Assembly: GCA_009746045.1 (NCBI GenBank)
Contig: RPFO01000065.1
Coordinates: forward strand, 7,139,210-7,203,209
From: Mesostigma viride
Taxonomy: Eukaryota > Streptophyta > Mesostigmatophyceae > Mesostigmatales > Mesostigmataceae
Length of the DNA stretch: 64,000 bases
Direction: 5' to 3'
Of the stretch, positions 58,334 through 64,000 are shown in pieces. Both the position numbers and the translations under genes were made by a program. Every line of letters starts with the position of its first letter. Positions within the stretch are counted from its first letter, which is position 1. The notes below the pieces were generated by a model. The model was not told the origin of the DNA, did not search any database, and saw only the letters and a program-made list of their open reading frames with translations.

Positions 58334-60865
58334 GCACAGGAAGGCAGCCCATACGAGGATGAAAGAGTGTTGTTAAACAACCAGGATGTGGAACCATGGT
58401 ATTTCACTGTGAGTCGGCCCGTCCTTGCGTTGATGACTGTTCATGTACCATCAAGACTCGCGAACAACAATCAATTTCCTGCAGCCATGCATTTAGGTTT
58501 TTGATACATTTAGCTTTGGAAACTGTATCGTTGTGGCTGCTAGGCCGCAACAAGGTTATTCACGTGCGGCCGTGGCGCCATGGTGTTAACCTAAGTCAGT
58601 TACTGCAGACCCCAGTACAGCCTTCCTTTCTTCTTGCTATTCATTCACCGCAGACCCCAGTACGACGTTCCTTTCTTTTTGCTATTTACCGCAGACCAGT
58701 CAGCAGAGAGTACTCCTTTCTTCTTGCTATTCACTGCAGACTTGCCTCTGTACAGAGATCCTTTCTTCACTTGCTATATTTACCGCAGACCTCGAACTAC
58801 AGCATTACTTTTTTTCGCTGTGTACCTCGGACCTCATGCAGTACAGTGTTCCTTTCCTCTTGCTATGTGTAGTGATCGCTTGATCCTGTGGGACGCTATA
58901 GAGATTAAAAGAACCATGAACATACACAGTTGTCCATATCAAGATGATGACATGGCATGCTATACCCTCCTGTCAGGACCTACTAATCACCCACCCAGCC
59001 CATCTAAATGACCCCTGGCATGCCCCCTACAGAAGTACCCCCCAGTTAGGACCTAGGTTATACCCCTCTGGTCCAAACCCCGATCTGTCCTCAGAAGGTT
59101 AAACGCTAAGAATTAAGCTCAATAAATTGATGATATAATAATGAATTGGATATATATAACTCTCACCTTGGCACCAGGGCCTTCTTGTTTAGAATGAGCG
59201 GCGCGTCGCCAGAATGCAGCTTGGGATGATGAGACTTCTTGGAGCTGACTTGGCCTGGGATATTGCTTGCCGCGGCGATAAAAATTACCCAGAGGCTTAG
59301 TAAGGAATAGGCACTACGCCTGGCCATATTGCGGCAGTCCTATCCAACCCTAGCTATAGTCAGCTGGGTTGCCAGCTCACATCGAATGAGTTGTGACGTG
59401 ACCGCATCACGTATAAGGACACGAGGCAAATTTACCAGCGAGCATCCACTGTTGCCTACCTGCTTACCAGCTGAAGCGCCGATGTTACAGGTTCTTCTCG
59501 AATTAAAAGGCTCATTCAGAAACAAAATTAAGGACGTAGTTGGCCTACCTAATAATACTGAATGAGGGTGTACATCGCATATATAGTAGGAATCTCACGC
59601 GACGCAGTTACGTGTAAATAAATGTATAGTAGGAAAACTGGAAAAGCTGATTCCCATGACGACTGATTCCCATGACGACATCGTATATATATCCTGCAAA
59701 AGCCCGTAAAAAAAAAGTTACCCCGGCCCGCTCGATACGTGTGGACTGTGGTATGTGGAGTACCAAGCTAATAGCGATCATCATGCCGCGCCCGAATAAT
59801 ATTGTCGGCCGGCCGGCTCACAGGCTGTCAGTCGGATCCCACGCCGGCCATATCTAAACATATTAAACGCCAGACTGCGATCCTCCTCGGGAGTCGGGGC
59901 TCGGAGAGACCAATATATAGGCGTTTAATATATCCGGCCCTCGGCCGCTACTGTATAGAGATTCTCTGCTGCCCATGTGCTTCACGTACCAATCGTAATG
60001 CTTCCCGTGATAATGCACTCGCGTCCGATCAAAATGTCGAGAAAGCAAACAGTCTACACGCGATAAAACTGGGCTGCTAGCTTTTCAGGACTGGTTTTAC
60101 CATGCCTTAAAATTCCATTAGCTTACTTTTAAAACCATGGCTGACTAATTTTGGCTAATTTGCAGGTATTTGTGCCGCACCGCCCGCATGCATGGCCCGG
60201 GACGAGTCTCGAAGACGTAAGGGCATTACGTCGGAGTTTACGTACAGATCTGGAATAAAAAAACAGATCTGCATATACGCCTAGCCATCTGTATTTTTCG
60301 GGCCCTAACTTTTCAGATCTGTCAAAAGCTCCAAAATAAAATGTCCCCTGTCGGTTTTCTAGCTACCAAACAAACAAAGGAAGTGTAACTACAATTCTTT
60401 GACTGTCAAAAGTGCTTCTTTCGCGGTAAGAAACAAAGAAAATAATATAAAATCTTTGACCGCACATGCAGGAGCATATACCTGGGGAAGGGGGAAGGAG
60501 CTTGACTTTGGAAAGACGTGGAGTAGTTCGCACATGGGCACACGATACATACATGTAGCAAGTTCAGGGCAAAATATGCGTGCTGACTGCTGACGGGGCA
60601 CCACGGCGCGCGTGCGAGTGCCACCCCTGGTCACAATTACAGCCAGCTGTGCCACGTGATCGATGGCCATGGCGTAGCACCGCGTGGCCCAGCCATTATT
60701 GATGCCAGTAGGAAATATCTCCTCAGATATTAACATGTCGAACGTGGATTAATGGAATAGGACTGTTTTTTGATCGCCGGGGTTTGGTTTGAACTGAAAA
60801 TCCACATGGTAAATTGGCACGTTGACCCCATACTGTGATCTGGGCCAACTCGCTGCTGGGAGACC
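58334..60865. other. Intergenic region, no gene seen
   Basis: A degenerate tandem repeat (TTCCTTTCTTCTTGCTATT plus CACCGCAGACC, about five copies) lies at 58615-58870. A fragment CTCACGCGACGCAGTTACGTG near 59593 resembles the retroposon 3' hairpin. Nothing with coding character was found. Confidence 0.4.
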
Positions 60866-63325
60866 ATGGCATTCCGTCTGTTGCGAGATTGCCATCGTCT
60901 ATTTAACCAGCCCAGAGTTCTTCGGCCTGCTACCCAAGGCCACTGGAGCAGCTCCACGTGGTCGTTGCTTCTGCAGACCAATGCTGGCAGTGTGTATTCC
61001 ATCTCGTTATTTTCCACGGTCGCCGGGCAAGCGCGTGCAGGTCAACCGACGTATGCGACGCATCCTGAGGTATGTATCCAGATGGCTGGGCGGTCATTCC
61101 GTTATCACGGATTTGTTAAATTATTTCATCGCCGAACTGCTAGCTCGACCTAACCGTATCGTTCCAGTATGGTGGCTGGGCCAGTTGGCTGACGTACGTC
61201 CTGCGCGGTGCAGGATTAACAAAACCATGGGGCGTTTGTGCGTTATGGTAACACATGCCATGATAGCCCAGCGTTGGAAGCTAGGCGCCTCGTCCGAGTG
61301 CACCATTGTGCGATGAGGCAATTTTCTCTTTTGTACACTTCCTTCCGCCTAAACAATCCAGGATTCTAGACAGTGACACGCACGTCTAGTGACAACGCCC
61401 GGTATTTCACCTCTGCCAATGATTCTACGATAGCCTTTTCGAGAGGAAGGCCGGCTTGCCGAGGCGATAGCTTCGTGCCACGTCGTACATGCAGGCTTCC
61501 TGTGGTCCTTGCTTGGAGGGTCGACAGACCATGGGCTTGCGTAGCTCATATTGGACGGACACGCAGTTTTATCGCCAACCACGGCGCATACTGGCCCAAA
61601 ACTAGTAGATCGCTGACCGTCAGCCATCTTGTTCAAGAACGCTTAATGAAAATGTCGCAGGAATGTTTAATGATTCTATGACGTGTTTCTGACGCTAAAA
61701 TGGTAAGGAAATAATAGGCATGACTTGCTACATTGACAGGTTGATGGGTAGTGATTTTATTAGCAACGTTACCTGGGCGGAGTAGTCTGTTTTGATCAAG
61801 CACAGCTGATGCGATATATTTGTGTATATGTATCGTCAACCCACCACCACCACCATCATCATTGCCACCACATACGCATGCGCCCGTGCACACACACACA
61901 ATCCCCCCCATTCTCCCCTTTTGCCCTCCGCCTCACACCCCTATGCGTGGTCCCTCACAGATCTTCAGCGCCCCTGCGCTGATTTCTAATGATTTGCCTT
62001 CACACGAGCTCCTTCTCTCCTCAACGCACTCCGTGTATCCACCCCAGGCAACCAGCAATGAGAAACTATGAACTATTCTGGATAACTTCATTGAGAGAGA
62101 TAGCAAACAGGATCCCCGAACGTAGTCTCTAGGTTCCCATAATGTAGTTCCTTACAAGACCCCCTGACGGGATCCCCTGGCATGATTTCTGACAAACTCC
62201 CCTAATCGTGGGTTTCCTTTATTGAACGTTCACTCTGCATGATGCCTTCCTTTGCACAACCCAAAGCCAAACCATTTTTTCTTTCGCACAACAACTTGTT
62301 TCCCCCGGCTCCCAAACTTTCATACCCACTGCGTTTGGCCTTGCCCTCAACCACTTCACCATCCAAAAATAGATCGTGGGCCCCGACGAGCTTACCCCCG
62401 GCATCAAGGTGAGCGAGTATGCGGCCCGTCGCGCAGCGCTGTTGGAGCGGCTGCCCCCCAAGAGCGCTGTCCTGCTCACGTCACAACCCGCGCAGTACAT
62501 GTCGGGCATCATACCGTACCCGTACCGCCAGGTGAGTGCGGGGGGGGGTGCTAGGGGGGGCAGGGGTGTGGGGGGTAGTGCTATGCAGGGCATGGGGTAC
62601 AGGGCAGTGAAAATTTGGTCGGATACTCAGATTTGGACACCGGACCTATAGCACGATTTCGCGACTTTAGGGGTCTCCTGATCCTAAAGCATCCCAAACT
62701 ATTGCCCAACTGCGAAAAGGCTCGTTACGGGAGAGCAGTGCTTGTGTGTCTGAAATTCCCTCATATTTACCAGCGGACATCATCTAACTGCGCCAGCCCC
62801 AGGGGGGTGAAAGTGACTCACTGTGTAAGTAATAGACAGCGGGGCACAGAATAGGGGGGCATGCGGCAGGCCCATGGTATAGAAACCAGGCATAAGGCCT
62901 CCACATAGAAACCAAGCGTAAAGCACCCATATAGAAAGCATGCGTAAGGCCCCCACATAGAAAGCATGCGTAAGGCCTCCATATAGAAACCTGGCATAAG
63001 GCCTCCATATAGAAACCAAGCGTAAGATATATGTGTGTCTAGCTTTGCGTACCGCCTAGGACGCCACCCTGGCATGCATGCATGTCGCTGCCCCTCACAA
63101 CGCTGTCGTCTACTGCCCCATTCATCTCGGCGTTGCCCTTCATCTTCTGAATCCCCCCTGCCTCATGAGTCCCAAAGGGGCTCCTGCCTACTGACCTAAA
63201 GAGAGGTAGTGGCTCCTGCCCTCGTGGCTGGGCTTTCCTTGCTCTGATGCTGTCGCAGGACGCCGATTTCTTCTACTTCACGGGGCTGACACAGCCAGCC
63301 TGTGCGATGCTGCTCGAGAGAGGAG
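60866..63325 (+). CDS. Mitochondrial aminopeptidase P (ICP55/XPNPEP3-like), first three exons, 3' incomplete
   Basis: Exons 60866-61069, 62373-62531 and 63259-63325 join in frame through GT-AG introns (phases 0, 0) and leave the last exon in phase 1. Exon 1 encodes a basic, Ser-rich presequence (MAFRLLRDCHRLFNQPRVLR) ending in GQPTYATHPE. Exon 2 gives PDELTPGIKVSEYAARRAAL and QPAQYMSGIIPYPYRQ. Exon 3 gives DADFFYFTGLTQPACAMLLE. GQP..THP and YMS..IPY.YRQD..F.Y.TG are characteristic of the N-terminal domain of this peptidase subfamily, which trims one residue from imported mitochondrial proteins after MPP cleavage. The metal-binding catalytic domain lies beyond the right edge. Confidence 0.85.
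61819..61890. other. Low-complexity C/A-rich stretch in intron 1 of the aminopeptidase gene
   Basis: CCACCACCACCATCATCATT and ACACACACAC words. No coding evidence. Confidence 0.5.
62877..63030. repeat. ~28-30 bp minisatellite in aminopeptidase intron 2
   Basis: About five degenerate units of CATAAGGCCTCCATATAGAA plus ACCAAGCG. Confidence 0.8.
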
Positions 63326-63486
63326 GTAGGGCGGTCATGAATCGTGTCCAGAAGTATGATGATCAGTGCATGACAACGATGACGATGGCGATTACGACCA
63401 CCAATACCAACACCAACACGACCAACAACACCATCCTTCCTTCCTGTGGGTTGGTTCTCAGCATCAGCCCCCCACACCCACACTCA

Positions 63487-63622
63487 CCCTACTAATGCTA
63501 CCTACTAATGCTACCTACTAATACTACCTACTAATGCTACCCACTAATGCTACCTACTAATGCTACCTACTAATGCTACCCACTAATGCTACCTACTAAT
63601 GCTACCTACTAATGCTACCGCT
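63487..63622. repeat. 13-bp minisatellite (CTACTAATGCTAC)n
   Basis: About ten tandem units with CCA/CTA variants, in the intron after exon 3. Confidence 0.9.
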
Positions 63623-63671
63623 AGCAATAAAGCTCATGTACTGGTAATCTTTCAGGCCTGCGCTCATCGAT

Positions 63672-63955
63672 CTGGTTGCTGGTTGCTGGTTGGTGGTTGG
63701 TGGTTGGTGGTTGGTGGTTGGTGGTCGCTGGTTGCTGGTTGCTGGTCGCTGGTCGCTGGTCGCTGGTCGCTGGTCGCTGGTCGCTGGTCGCTGGTCGCTG
63801 GTCGCTGGTCGCTGGTCGCTGGTCGCTGGTCGCTGGTCGCTGGTCGCTGGTCGCTGGTCGCTGGTCGCTGGTCGCTGGTCGCTGGTCGCTGGTCGCTGGT
63901 CGCTGGTCGCTGGTCGCTGGTCGCTGGTCGCTGGTCGCTGGTCGCTGGTCGCTGG
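63672..63955. repeat. Heptanucleotide array (GTCGCTG)n
   Basis: A GGTTGCTG/GGTTGGTG lead-in is followed by ~33 copies of the 7-mer CTGGTCG, reading nearly to the window edge. It lies in the intron after exon 3. Confidence 0.9.
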
Positions 63956-64000
63956 CCGTCTCAGCAACCTCTTACTAGTCATAGGCAGGAGTATAAGGCT

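Noticed and set aside
63487-63622. Second CRISPR-like array
   Set aside because: 13-bp contiguous units without spacers.

Overview
This is a eukaryotic nuclear window, most likely from a repeat-rich green alga; that assignment is inference. Supporting points are intron-rich genes with GT-AG splice sites, organelle-type presequences, a degenerate interstitial array of the plant/green-algal telomere repeat TTTAGGG, and a TGTAA motif (the chlorophyte poly(A) signal) 55 bases after one stop codon. The species cannot be named from sequence alone.

Four host genes are readable. A 15-exon Rab escort protein gene (REP/CHM) runs 26752-44998 on the plus strand and can be spliced in silico into one open frame of 941 codons. 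A single-exon MscS-type mechanosensitive channel gene lies head-to-head with it on the minus strand (24119-24997). A single-exon GT14 (core-2/I-branching type) glycosyltransferase gene is on the minus strand at 56366-58333. The first three exons of a mitochondrial aminopeptidase P (ICP55/XPNPEP3-like) start at 60866 and run off the right edge. A fifth, unidentified gene is suggested by an acidic-tract coding stretch split between 12965-13221 and 20029-21197.

The rest is mobile and repetitive DNA. 1-8.8 kb: a Ty1/copia-like retrotransposon with its protease after the integrase, broken by two insertions. 8.8-12.7 kb: the gag/protease half of a gypsy-like element on the minus strand, preceded by an ORF with an RNase H1-type hybrid-binding domain. 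13.2-20.0 kb: a 6.8-kb terminal-inverted-repeat element sitting exactly inside a (GAA)n array. 21-24 kb: a retroposon with a target duplication, related repeats and a decayed ORF. 45.4-56.2 kb: a dense nest of LINE fragments, retroposons with (TTAA)n tails and clear 10-11 bp target duplications, two large inverted repeats, a decayed Helitron and satellite-like tandem arrays.

Many REP introns and intron 3 of the aminopeptidase carry private minisatellites. The most interesting signals are the GAA-targeting TIR element, the unusual domain order of the copia-like element, the hybrid-binding-domain ORF next to gag, the modular microsatellite-tailed retroposons (including one chimera bounded by a single target duplication), and the 71-bp perfect palindrome beside telomere-like repeats.
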